From Bryum argenteum (taxonomy: Eukaryota; Streptophyta; Bryopsida; Bryales; Bryaceae), in assembly GCA_037043015.1 (NCBI GenBank), contig CM073323.1, positions 12,955,758 through 13,019,757 on the forward strand: a stretch of DNA of 64,000 nucleotides, written 5' to 3'. This document shows positions 53,001 to 64,000 of this stretch, one piece after another. Under the pieces are notes generated by a model. It was not told where the DNA came from. It saw nothing but the letters and a program-made list of their open reading frames with translations, and did no database searches. The translations under genes were made by a program, and so were the position numbers. Positions within the stretch are counted from its first letter, which is position 1. Every line of letters begins with the position of its first letter.

Positions 53001-56000
53001 ACGTGCGGGAGACCATCACGAACACCATCAAGCATGTAATCACGCCCCGGGGGTGCCTTGCGGTACCGCAGGGTACCATCGAGGAGCCAAATCGACAACC
53101 ACGACATGACGAAGAACATCAGCACACCCTTCCCGAGGCACTCGTGGGAGCCCTGTGCAGGATGCCGACACCCTCCCGGTGCAAGCAAGAATCAAGACGA
53201 GCAGGGAGACCATCACGAAGACCATCAAGCATGTAACTGCCCCCCCAGGGGGTGCAGCCTTGCGGTACCGCAGGGTACCATCGAGGAGCCAAATCGACAA
53301 CCACGACATGACGAAGAACATCAGCACATCCTTCCCGAGGCACTCGTGGGAGCCCCATGCAGGATGCCGACACCCTCCCGGTGCAAGCAAGAATCAAGAC
53401 GAGCGGGGAGACCATCACGAAGACCATCAAGCATGTAAATCGCCCTGTGGGTGCGGCCTTTGCGATACCGCAGGTACCATCGAGGAGCCAAATCGACAAC
53501 CACGACATGACAAAGAACATCAGCACACCCTTCCCGAGGCACTCGTGGGAGCCCCTGCAGGATGCCGACACCCTCCCGGTGCAAGCAAGAATCAAGACGA
53601 GCGGGAGACCATCACGATGACCATCACTTATCAAATCGGCCCTGGGGTTGCGACCTTGCGGTACCGCAGGTAGCATCGAGGAGCAAAAAGGAGACCATCT
53701 TGAAGACCATCAAGCATATAACTGCCCCCCCAGGGGGTGCAGCCTTGCGGTACCGCAGGTTACCATCGAGGAGCCAAATCGACAACCACGACATTACGAA
53801 GAACATCAGCACACCCTTCCCGAGGCACTCGTGGGAGCCCTGTCTGGGATGCCGACACCCTCCAGGTGCAAGCAAGAATCAAGACGTGCAGGGAGACCAT
53901 CACGATGACCATCACTTATCAAACTGGCCCCAGGGGTTGCAGCCTTGCGGTACCGCAGGGTAGCATCGAGGAGCAAAAAGGAGACCATCTTGAATACCAT
54001 CAAGCATATAACTGCCCCCCCAGGGGGTGCAGCCTTGCGGTACCGCAGGGTACCATCGAGGAGCCAAATCGACAACCACGACATTACGAAGAACATCAGC
54101 ACACCCTTCCCGAGGCACTCGTGGGAGCCCTGTCTGGGATGCCGACACCCTCCCGGTGCAAGCAAGAATCAAGACGAGCAGGGAGACCATCACGATGACC
54201 ATCACTTATCAAACTGGCCCCAGGGATTGCAGCCTTGCGGTACCGCAGGGTAGCATCGAGGAGCAAAAAGGAGACCATCTTGAATACCATCAAGCATATA
54301 ACTGCCCCCCCAGGGGGTGCAGCCTTGCGGTACCGCAGGGTACCATCGAGGAGCCAAATCGACAACCACGACATGACGAAGAACATCAGCACACCCTTCA
54401 CGAGGCACTCGTGGGAGCCCTGTCTGGGATGCCGACACCCTCCCGGTGCAAGCAGGAATCAAGACGAGCAGGGAGACCATCACGAAGACCATCGAGCATG
54501 TATCTGCCCCCCAAGGGGGTGCGGCCTTGCGGCGGCACGCGGTGTACCATCGAGGAGCCAAATCGACAACCACGACATGACGAAGAACATCAAGACACCC
54601 CCTTCCCGAGGCACTCGTGGGAGCCCTGCAGGATGCCGCCGACCCTCCCGGTGCAAGCAAGAATCAAGACGAGCAGGGAGACCATCACGAAGACCATCAA
54701 GCATGTAACTGCCCCCGGTGCGTGCCTTTGCGGCACCGCAGGTACCATCGAGAGCCAAATCGACAACCACGACATGACGAAGAACATCAAACATCCTTCC
54801 CGAGGCACTCGTGGGAGCCCCCGCCTGCTGCATGCCGACACCCTCCCGGTGCAAGCAAGAATCAAGACGAGCGGGAGACCATCACGAAGACCATCCAAAG
54901 ATAAATCGCCCCTGGGTGCGGCCTTTTGCGGTACCGCAGGTACCATCGAGGAGCCAAATCGACAACCACGACATGACGAAGAACATCAGCACACCCTTCC
55001 CGAGGCACTCGTGGGAGCCTGTGCAGGATGCCGACACCCTCCCGTGCAAAGCAAGAATCAAGACGAGCGGGGAGACCATCACGATGACCATCACTTATCA
55101 AACTCGCCCCTGGGGTTGCGGCCTTGCGGTGCACCGGGGGTAGCATCGAGGAGCAAAAAGGAGACCATCTTGAAGACCATCAAGCATATAAATCCCCCCC
55201 GGGGGTGCGGCCTTTTGGGTACCGCAGGTACCATCGAGGAGCCAAATTGACAACCACGACACGACGAAGAACATCAAGACACCCTTCCCGAGGCACTCGT
55301 GGGAGCCCTGTCTGAGATGCCGACACCCTCCAGGTGCAAGCAAGAATCAAGACGTGCAGGGAGACCATCACGAAGACCATCAAGCATGTAACTGCCCCCC
55401 CAGGGGGTGCAGCCTTGCGGTACCGCAGGGTACCATCGAGGAGCCAAATCGACAACCACGACATTACGAAGAACATCAAAGACACCCTTCCCGAGGCACT
55501 CGTGGGAGCCCCTGTGCAGGATGCCGACACCCTCCCGGTGCAAGCAAGAATCAAGACGAGCAGGGAGACCATCACGATGACCATCACTTATCAAACTGGC
55601 CCCAGGGATTGCAGCCTTGCGGTACCGCAGGGTAGCATCGAGGAGCAAAAAGGAGACCATCTTGAATACCATCAAGCATATAACTGCCCCCCCAGGGGGT
55701 GCAGCCTTGCGGTACCGCAGGGTACCATCGAGGAGCCAAATCGACAACCACGACATGACGAAGAACATCAGCACACCCTTCACGAGGCACTCGTGGGAGC
55801 CCTGTCTGGGATGCCGACACCCTCCCGGTGCAAGCAGGAATCAAGACGAGCAGGGAGACCATCACGAAGACCATCGAGCATGTATCTGCCCCCCAAGGGG
55901 GTGCAGCCTTGCGGTACCGCAGGGTACCATCGAGGAGCCAAATCGACAACCACGACATGACGAAGAACATCAGCACACCCTTCCCGAGGCACTCGTGGGA

Positions 56001-59000
56001 GCCTCTGTGCAGGATGCCGACACCCTCCCGGTGCAAGCAAGAATCAAGACGAGCAGGGAGACCATCACGAAGACCATCAAGCATGTAAGTGCCCCCCCAG
56101 GGGGTGCAGCCTTGCGGTACCGCAGGGTACCATCGAGGAGCCAAATCGACAACCACGACATGACGAAGAACATCAGCACATCCTTCCCGAGGCACTCGTG
56201 GGAGCCCTGTCTGGCATGCCGACACCCTCCCGGTGCAAGCAAGAATCAAGACGAGCAGGGAGACCATCACGAAGACCATCCAGCATGTAACTGCCCCCCC
56301 AGGGGGTGCAGCCTTGCGGTACCGCAGGGTACCATCGAGGAGCCAAATCGACAACCACGACATGACGAAGAACATCAGCACACCCTTCCCGAGGCACTCG
56401 TGGGAGCCCTGTCTGGGATGCCGACACCCTCCCGGTGCAAGCAAGAATCAAGACGAGCAGGGAGACCATCACGATGACCATCACTTATCAAACCGCCCCC
56501 GGGGGTGCGGCCTTGCGATCACCGCAGGTAGCATCGAGGAGCAAAAAGGAGACCATCTTGAAGACCATCAAGCATATAACCGCCCCCCGGGTGCGGCCTT
56601 CTTGATCGCAGGTACCATCGAGGAGCCAAATTGACAACCACGACATGACGAAGAACATCAAGACACCCTTCCCGAGGCACTCGTGGGAGCCCCTGTCGAG
56701 ATGCCGACACCCTCCAGTGCAAGCAAGAATCAAGACGTGCGGGGAGACCATCACGAAGACCATCAAGCATGTAAATCGCCTTGCGGGTGCGGCCTTCTTG
56801 GGTACACCAGGTACCATCGAGGAGCCAAATCGACAACCACGACATGACGAAGAACATCAGCACACCCTTCCCGAGGCACTCGTGGGAGCCCTGTCTGGGA
56901 TGCCGACACCCTCCCGGTGCAAGCAAGAATCAAGACGAGCAGGGAGACCATCACGAAGACCATCAAGCATGTAACTGCCCCCCCAGGGGGTGCAGCCTTG
57001 CGGTACCGCAGGGTACCATCGAGGAGCCAAATCGACAACCACGACATGACGAAGAACATCAGCACATCCTTCCCGAGGCACTCGTGGGAGCCCTGTCTGG
57101 GATGCCGACACCCTCCCGGTGCAAGCAAGAATCAAGACGAGCAGGGAGACCATCACGAAGACCATCAAGCATGTAACGCGCCCGTGGTGGTGCGCCTCTT
57201 GATACCGCGCAGGTACCATCGAGGAGCCAAATCGACAACCACGACATGACGAAGAACATCAGCACACCCTTCCCGAGGCACTCGTGGGAGCCCTGTCTGG
57301 GATGCCGACACCCTCCCGGTGCAAGCAAGAATCAAGACGAGCAGGGAGACCATCACGATGACCATCACTTATCAAACTGGCCCCAGGGGTTGCAGCCTTG
57401 CGGTACCGCAGGGTAGCATCGAGGAGCAAAAAGGAGACCATCTTGAAGACCATCAAGCATATAACTGCCCCCCCAGGGGGTGCAGCCTTGCGGTATTGCA
57501 GGTTACCATCGAGGAGCCAAATCGACAACCACGACATTACGAAGAACATCAGCACACCCTTCCCGAGGCACTCGTGGGAGCCCTGTCTGGGATGCCGACA
57601 CCTTCCAGGTGCAAGCAAGAATCAAGACGTGCAGGGAGACCATCACGAACACCATCAAGCATGTAACTGCCCCCCAGGGGGTGCAGCCTTGCGGTACCGC
57701 AGGGTACCATCGAGGAGCCAAATCGACAACCACGACATGACGAAGAACATCAGCACACCCTTCCCGAGGCACTCGTGGGAGCCCTGTCTGGGATGCCGAC
57801 ACCCTCCCGGTGCAAGCAAGAATCAAGACGAGCAGGGAGACCATCACGAAGACCATCAAGCATGTAAGTGCCCCCCCAGGGGGTGCAGCCTTGCGGTACC
57901 GCAGGGTACCATCGAGGAGCCAAATCGACAACCACGACATGACGAAGAACATCAGCACACCCTTCCCGAGGCACTCGTGGGAGCGCTGTCTGGGATGCCG
58001 ACACCCTCCCAAGGCAAGCAAGAACCAAGACGAGCAGGGAGACCATCACGAAGACCATCAAGCATGTAACTGCGCCCCCAGGGGGTGCAGCCTTGCGGTA
58101 CCGCAGGGTACCATCCAGGAGCCAAATCAACAACCACGACATTACGAAGAACATCAGCACACCCATCCCGAGGCACTCGTGGGAGCCCTCTCTGGGATGC
58201 CGACACCCTCCCGGTACAAGCAAGAATCAAGTTGAGCAGGGAGACCATCACGATGACCATCACTTATCAAACTGGCCCCAGGGGATGCAGCCTTGCGGTA
58301 CCGCAGGGTAGCATCGAGGAGCAAAAAGGAGACCATCTTGAAGACCATCAAGCATATAACTGCCCCCCCAGGGGGTGTAGCCTTGCGGTACCGCAGGGTA
58401 CCATCGAGGAGCCAAATCGACAACCATGACATTACGAAGAACATCAGCACACCCTTCCCGAGGCACTCGTGGGAGCCATGTCTGGGATGCCGACACCCTC
58501 CAGGTGCAAGCAAGAATCAAGACGTGCAAGGAGACCATCACGAAGACCATCAAGCATGTAATCGCCCCCGGCGGCAAATTCTTGATACCGCAGGGTACCA
58601 TCGAGGAGCCAAATCGACAACCGCGACATGACGAAGAACATCAGCACACCCTTCCCGAGGCACTCGTGGGAGCCCTGTCTGGGATGCCGACACCCTCCCG
58701 GTGCAAGCAAGAATCAAGACGAGCAGGGAGACCATCACGAAGACCATCAAGCATGTAAGTGCCCCCCCAGGGGGTGCAGCCTTGCGGTACCGCAGGGTAC
58801 CATCGAGGAGCCAAATCGACAACCACGACATGACGAAGAACATCAGCACACCCTTCCCGAGGCACTCGTGGGAGCCCTGTCTGGGATGCCGACACCCTCC
58901 CAAGGCAAGCAAGAATCAGAACAAGCAGGGAGACCATCACGAAGACCATCAAGCATGTAACTGCGTTCCCAGGGGGTGCAGCCTTGCGGTACCGCAGGGT

Positions 59001-62000
59001 AGCATCGAGGAGCAAAAAGGAGACCATCTTGAAGACCATCAAGCATATAACTGCCCCCCCAGGGGGTGTAGCCTTGCGGTACCGCAGGGTACCATCGAGG
59101 AGCCAAATCGACAACCACGACATTACGAAGAACATCAGCACACCCTTCCCGAGGCACTCGTGGGAGCCCTGTCTGGGATGCCGACACCCTCCAGGTGCAA
59201 GCAAGAATCAAGACGTGCAGGGAGACCATCACGAACACCATCAAGCATGTAACTGCCCGCCCAGGGGGTGCAGCCTTGCGGTATCGCAGGGTACCATCGA
59301 GAGCAAAATCGACAACCACGACATGACGAAGAACATCAGCACACCCTTCACGAGGCACTCGTGGGAGCCCTGTCTGGGATGCCGACACCCTCCCGGTGCA
59401 AGCAAAAATCAAGACGAGCAGGGAGACCATCACGAAGACCATCGACCATGTATCTGCCCCCCCAGGGGGTGCAGCCTTGCGGTACCGCAGGGTACCATCG
59501 AGGAGCCAAATCGACAACCACGACATGACGAAGAACATCAGCACACCCTTCCCGAGGCACTCGTGGGAGCCCTGTCTGGGATGCCGACACCCTCCAGGTG
59601 CAAGCAAGAATCAAGACGTGCAAGGAGACCATTACGAAGACCATCAAGCATGTAACTGCCCCCCCAGGGGGTGCAGCCTTGCGGTACCGCAGGGTACCAT
59701 CGAGGAGCCAGAAGGACAACCATGACATGACGAAGAACATCAGCACACCCTTCCCGAGGCACTCGTGGGAGCCCGGTCTGGGATGTCGACACCCTCCCAA
59801 GGCAAGCAAGAATCAGGACGAGCAGGGAGACCATCACGAAGACCATCAAGCATGTAACTGCGTTCCCAGGGGGTGCAGCCTTGCGGTACCGCAGGGTAGC
59901 ATCGAGGAGCAAAAAGGAGACCATCTTGAAGACCATCAAGCATATAACTGCCCGCCCAGGGGCTGCAGCCTTGCGGTACCGCAGGGTACGATCGAGAGCC
60001 AAATCGACAACCACGACATGACGAAGAACATCACCACACCCTTCACGAGGCACTCGTGGGAGCCCTGTCTGGGATGCTGACACCCTCCCGGTACAAGCAA
60101 AAATCAAGACGAGCAGGGAGACCATCACGAAGACCATCAAGCATGTAAGTGCCCCCCAATGGGGTGCAGCCTTGCGGTACCGCAGGGTACCATCGAGGAG
60201 CCAAATCGACAACCACGACATGACGAAGAACATCAGCACACCCTTCCCGAGGCACTCGTGGGAGCCCTGTCTGGGATGCCGACACCCTCCCGGTACAAGC
60301 AAAAATCAAGACGAGCAGGGAGACCATCACGAAGACCATCAAGCATGTAACTGCCCCCCCAGGGGGTGCAGCCTTGCGGTACCGCAGGGTACCATCGAGG
60401 AGCCAAATCGACAACCGCGACATGACGAAGAACATCAGCACACCCTTCACGAGGCACTCGTGGGAGCCCTGTCTGGGATGCCGACACCCTCCCGGTGCAA
60501 GCAGGAATCAAGACGAGCAGAGAGACCATCACGAAGACCATCGAGCATGTATCTGCCCCCCAAGGGGGTGCAGCCTTGCGGTACCGCAGGGTACCATCGA
60601 GGAGCCAAATCGACAACCACGACATGACGAAGAACATCAGCACACCCTTCCCGAGGCACTCGTGGGAGCCCCCGTGCAGGATGCCGACACCCTCCCGGTG
60701 CAAGCAAGAATCAAGACGAGCGGGAGACCATCACGAAGACCATCAAGCATGTAAGTGCCCCCAGTGGGTGCGGCCTTCGGATCCGCAGGTACCATCGAGA
60801 GCCAAATCGACAACGACGACATGACGAAGAACATCAAAGACATCCTTCCCGAGGCACTCGTGGGAGCCCTGCAGGGATGCCGACACCCTCCCGGTGCAAG
60901 CAAGAATCAAGACGAGCGGGGAGACCATCACGAAGACCATCAAGCATGTAAATCGCCCCTGTGGGTGCGCCTTTGCGGCGGTACCAGCAGGTACCATCGA
61001 GGAGCCAAATCGACAACCACGACATGACGAAGAACATCAAGACACCCTTCCCGAGGCACTCGTGGGAGCCCTGTCTGGGATGCCGACACCCTCCCGGTGC
61101 AAGCAAGAATCAAGACGAGCAGGGAGACCATCACGAAGACCATCAAGCATGTAACTGCCCCCCCCCAGGGGGTGCAGCCTTGCGGTACCGCAGGGTACCA
61201 TCGAGGAGCCAGAAGGACAACCATGACATGACGAAGAACATCAGCACACCCTTCCCGAGGCACTCGTGGGAGCCCTTACTGGGATGCCGACACGCTCCCG
61301 GTGCAGGCAAAAATCAAGACGAGCAGGGAGACCATCACGAAGACCATCAAGCATGTAACTGCCCCCCCAGGGGGTGCAGCCTTGCGGTACCGCAGGGTAC
61401 CATCGAGGAGCCAAATCGACAACCACGACATGACGAAGAACATCAGCACACCCTTCCCGAGGCACTCGTGGGAGCCCTGTCTGGGATGCCGACACCCTCC
61501 CGGTGCAAGCAAGAATCAAGACGAGCAGGGAGACCATCACGAAGACCATCAAGCATGTAACTGCCCCCAGGGGGTGCAGCCTTGCGGTACCGCAGGGTAC
61601 CATCGAGGAGCCAGAAGGACAACCATGACATGACGAAGAACATCAGCACACCCTTCCCGAGGCACTCGTGGGAGCCCTTACTGGGATGCCGACACGCTCC
61701 CGGTGCAAGCAAGAATCAAGACGAGCAGGGAGACCATCACGAAGACCATCAAGCATGTAAATCGCCCCGAGGTGCGGCCTTCTTGATACCGCAGGTACCA
61801 TCGAGGAGCCAAATGGACAACCACGACATGACGATGAACATCAGCACACCCTTCCCGAGGCACTCGTGGGAGCCCTTACTGGGATGCCGACACCCCCCCG
61901 GTGCAAGCAAGAATTAAGACGAGCAGGGAGACCATCAGGAAGACCATCAAGCATGTAACTGCCCCCCAGGTGGTGCAGCCTTGCGGTACCGCACGGTACC

Positions 62001-62262
62001 ATCGAGGAGCCAACTCGACAACCACGACAGGGATGCCGATACCCTTGCCGAGACACTCCTCGGGCAACCCCGGTGCAAGCAAGAATCAAGACGAGCAGGG
62101 AGACCATCACGAAGACCATCGAGCATGTATCTGCCCCCCCAGGGGGTGCAGCCTTGCGGTACCGCAGGGTACCATCAAGGAGCCAAATCGACAACCTCGA
62201 CATGACGAAGAACATCAGCACACCCTTCCCGAGGCACTCGTGGGAGTCCTGTCTGGGATGCC
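47016..62262. repeat. Satellite array, about 67 units of about 202 or 290 bp
   Basis: Units start at GATGCCGACACCCTCC and run through GCAAGCAAGAATCAAGACGA, GACCATCACGAAGACCATCA, a CCCCCCCAGGGGG palindrome, CCTTGCGGTACCGCAGG (with the 12 bp palindrome TGCGGTACCGCA), ACCATCGAGGAGCC and GAGGCACTCGTGGGAGCC. The short form is about 202 bp. The long form (about 290 bp) carries an extra 88 bp module, a diverged copy of the palindrome-containing half (ATCACTTATCAAACTGGCCC...GAGCAAAAAGGAG). The forms are interspersed, often two or three long ones together. Most units are nearly identical; a minority differ at the same few places. Neither 202 nor 290 is a multiple of three and both strands are equally open, so the long frames here are not genes. 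Array edges at about 47045-47085 and 62040-62085 share a variant containing CTCGGGCAACCCCGGTGCAA. Confidence 0.95.
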
Positions 62263-64000
62263 TGTCGTAACGTGCTTTCCCGATTCGTGCCCGGATAACC
62301 CTTTTTCACGGTAAAAGAGGTTTCCTAAACAAGAACCCGAGTATTCGTTCCACGGAGATTTTGTGAAGTGCAAACGCAACAGTTTCCACCAGTTAGCTAA
62401 CCCGGATTTGTGCTATCCGGGTACTATCCTATCCCCTCTGTGCCCTATATCCTGTCCTGGAAGAGCTGCCCGGACAGGAGAGGAGAGGGTGTTTAGTCTT
62501 TGTGGTTTAATTTAACCTCTGTATTCACCTCAGAGGGATTTTCCCGGACTTAAATAAGTGGGGGGATTAGGCCACTTCTCCCGTTGATTAACGTGACCGG
62601 AAAGGTCACCGAGACTCTCTCTCTCCTTACCCTGTTAGGAACTTCCCTTATACCTCCCTCTACGCCTGGACTCTAAATCCACACGTATGTCACAAAGGTT
62701 GGTATCCGGTTCTCCTATGGTCCGGTTATCACAACTTACTACCCGGGTTAGGAGATCCCGGGTTCTCGGATCGGGGTGGTGCGGCCCGACCCGAGTTCAC
62801 CGCGATTACCTATAAACCAACCCGCCTACCCGGACTTGAAAGAACTGGGGGACTCAACCGAGTGCAGCCTCGGGAGTCGGTTAAACGGCAAGAATCTCTC
62901 CCAGCCGCTGTAATCCTGGAAGCTGCACGGACTAGGCAGTGCCCTAAGTAAGAGGTGCCGTTCGTTGGCCGCACTCTTCTCCTACCAGCTTCTCTACCCT
63001 CCTTTCTACTCTCCGTTCAAAGACGGAACCGTTATCTCTTGCCCGACAAAGAAGGGCCTTCCTGACTTCGCGATACTCCCAAATGACAGAAGATACAAGA
63101 CAGAAAGAGGGAAGTTTGCACAAACTCACCCCTCACACACACACACACGCACACACAATGAGGATGGAGAAAAGGCGTGCTTGCAATCGCATTAGGGTGC
63201 GCAAAAGGCACAAAAAGACCCCGAGGAGTATCCTCCCCTCGGCTAAATAGCGATCCTCCCGGCATCCCGAGAGGACAAAATCTGTGCCAGGGAATCTTTC
63301 TAAATCTAGCCTCGACACTCTAGCGCCGTCATCCTCTTACTCGCCATAAAGGCACTAAAATCTAACCCTATCCTCGGCCAGTGTGCCCCGCCATCAATCA
63401 ACTCGGCCCTAGTCCTTCCCCGTCGCGCTCATCCTACTTCGCAGCCTCGGCGATCTCGGCGGTCTCAACCTTCAAGGCTCCCAACCCGGTTTGGGAGGTG
63501 ACCTCCTCCTCCTCGTTCCCCGTCTCCCGGGAGCACCGGGAGCGGTCTCTTCACTCCCAAGGATCTCGGTGTCCCCCGAAGGCATCGGGCCGAGGTGTCC
63601 GGAGTGCCTCCCGATCTCCGGGACCTCGATCAAGTCCTCGGGGATGAGGGGGACGGCCTCCGCGGTCAGCGCCTTCTTGGGAGGACCTCGGCATTGTCGA
63701 GGGCTCCGGTGGGGCGGCTAAACCCGGACAGCGAGGTGCCCTCGGCTCCTCTGTTCCCAATCCGGTTGGTCGGGTATCGGCCTCACCTTCCTATCCTGGT
63801 TGGATTGTGGCATCTTGGGCAGGAATAGGACTCCTGTCCTCGGGGTCCACAGTCGGACCGGGAAATGGGGAAGGATCCCTTACCCGGTACCCTCTCTGCT
63901 ATCCGAGAAGCCTCTCCTTCCACCGGGTTGTGCCTCCCGGTTTGCCTCTATACTCTCGGAGCGTCCTTGCGGGGGGAGTGCAAGGCCCCCATCTCCCTCA
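62263..64000 (+). mobile_element. Probable 5' part of a GC-rich LTR retrotransposon
   Basis: The satellite stops abruptly and a sequence starting TGTCGTAACGTGC begins. A TATA-like ACTTAAATAAG lies at about 62549-62559, and a (CA)n tract at 63132-63156. GC-rich frames appear from about 63380 (for example MCPAINQLGPSPSPSRSS), Ser/Pro/Arg-rich and without a recognised domain. TG start, internal TATA box and later GC-rich frames suggest an LTR followed by the start of an internal region, in plus orientation. The other LTR would lie outside the window, so this cannot be confirmed here. Confidence 0.4.

Noticed and set aside
54027..55250. Long open frames in the satellite (407 codons here; 286 codons on both strands at 55584-56477)
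   Set aside because: They come from a GC-rich repeat poor in stop codons. Unit lengths are not multiples of three, so the same DNA is read in all frames, and both strands are equally open.
47016..62262. CRISPR-like array of repeats and variable cores
   Set aside because: Units are 202-290 bp, most cores are identical, there are no cas genes, and the context is eukaryotic.
47016..62262. Link between the satellite palindrome GCGGTACCGCAG and GCGGCACCGCAG in the SWIM gene exons
   Set aside because: Only about 12 bases match and the flanks are unrelated, so chance or convergence is enough.
62263..64000. Ser/Pro/Arg-rich frames at the right edge as host genes
   Set aside because: Several frames on both strands are open because of GC richness; no domain or splice site supports one, and the context looks like an LTR element.

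Overview
The window is nuclear DNA of a eukaryote, most likely a streptophyte and probably a land plant. It has GT-AG introns that are AT-richer than their exons, a Stowaway-type MITE, CACTA and hAT insertions with plant-style ends, a non-LTR retrotransposon and a 15 kb satellite. I recognise no housekeeping gene, no tRNA or rRNA gene and no bacterial operon. Almost everything that can be explained is transposon-derived.

Region by region. 1-18.2 kb is AT-rich and decayed. It holds a broken gene with the hallmarks of the DUF7869 family (about 1.3-3.7 kb), a broken coiled-coil gene with introns (8.1-12.0 kb), a Stowaway MITE (5.45 kb), a 314 bp MITE with 20 bp perfect inverted ends (12.4 kb), and scattered copies of one non-coding repeat. 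18.2-47 kb is a nest of large DNA transposons of one family. Each carries a long multi-exon gene joining a ParB-like domain to a circularly permuted (beta-order) amino-methyltransferase-like fold. The outer copy (element 1) is split inside an intron by a complete 15,994 bp copy (element 2, 21735-37728). Element 2 has GG..GTGTGAG termini with GAGCGGT heptamers and a 9 bp target duplication; removing it restores the intron seen in the paralogue. Element 2 was itself hit by a CACTA element, a TG...CA element and a hAT element, each with a clean target duplication. A third copy (element C) lies on the minus strand at 41.0-46.7 kb. Its nine coding exons sum to 3234 nt, an exact multiple of three (1077 codons plus stop), so it is the only copy that looks intact. 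Elements 1 and C meet tail to tail around a piece of non-LTR retrotransposon (39.2-41.0 kb) whose frame carries a 2A-type ribosome-skipping motif just before the Met that precedes the endonuclease domain.

47.0-62.26 kb is a GC-rich satellite of about 67 units, either about 202 bp or about 290 bp; the long form carries an extra 88 bp duplicated module. From 62.26 kb to the end is GC-rich sequence that begins like an LTR retrotransposon.

How it fits together: the transposon family has two diverging gene blocks. A SWIM-zinc-finger gene runs toward the left end. A small basic protein (RRSPRL tail) and then the ParB-methyltransferase-like protein run toward the right end. No DDE transposase domain is visible to me in either block, so the mobilising enzyme is unknown. 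The methyltransferase-like protein has a changed catalytic motif (D-A/V-P-E in place of D-P-P-aromatic) in all readable copies. All domain assignments were made by eye.
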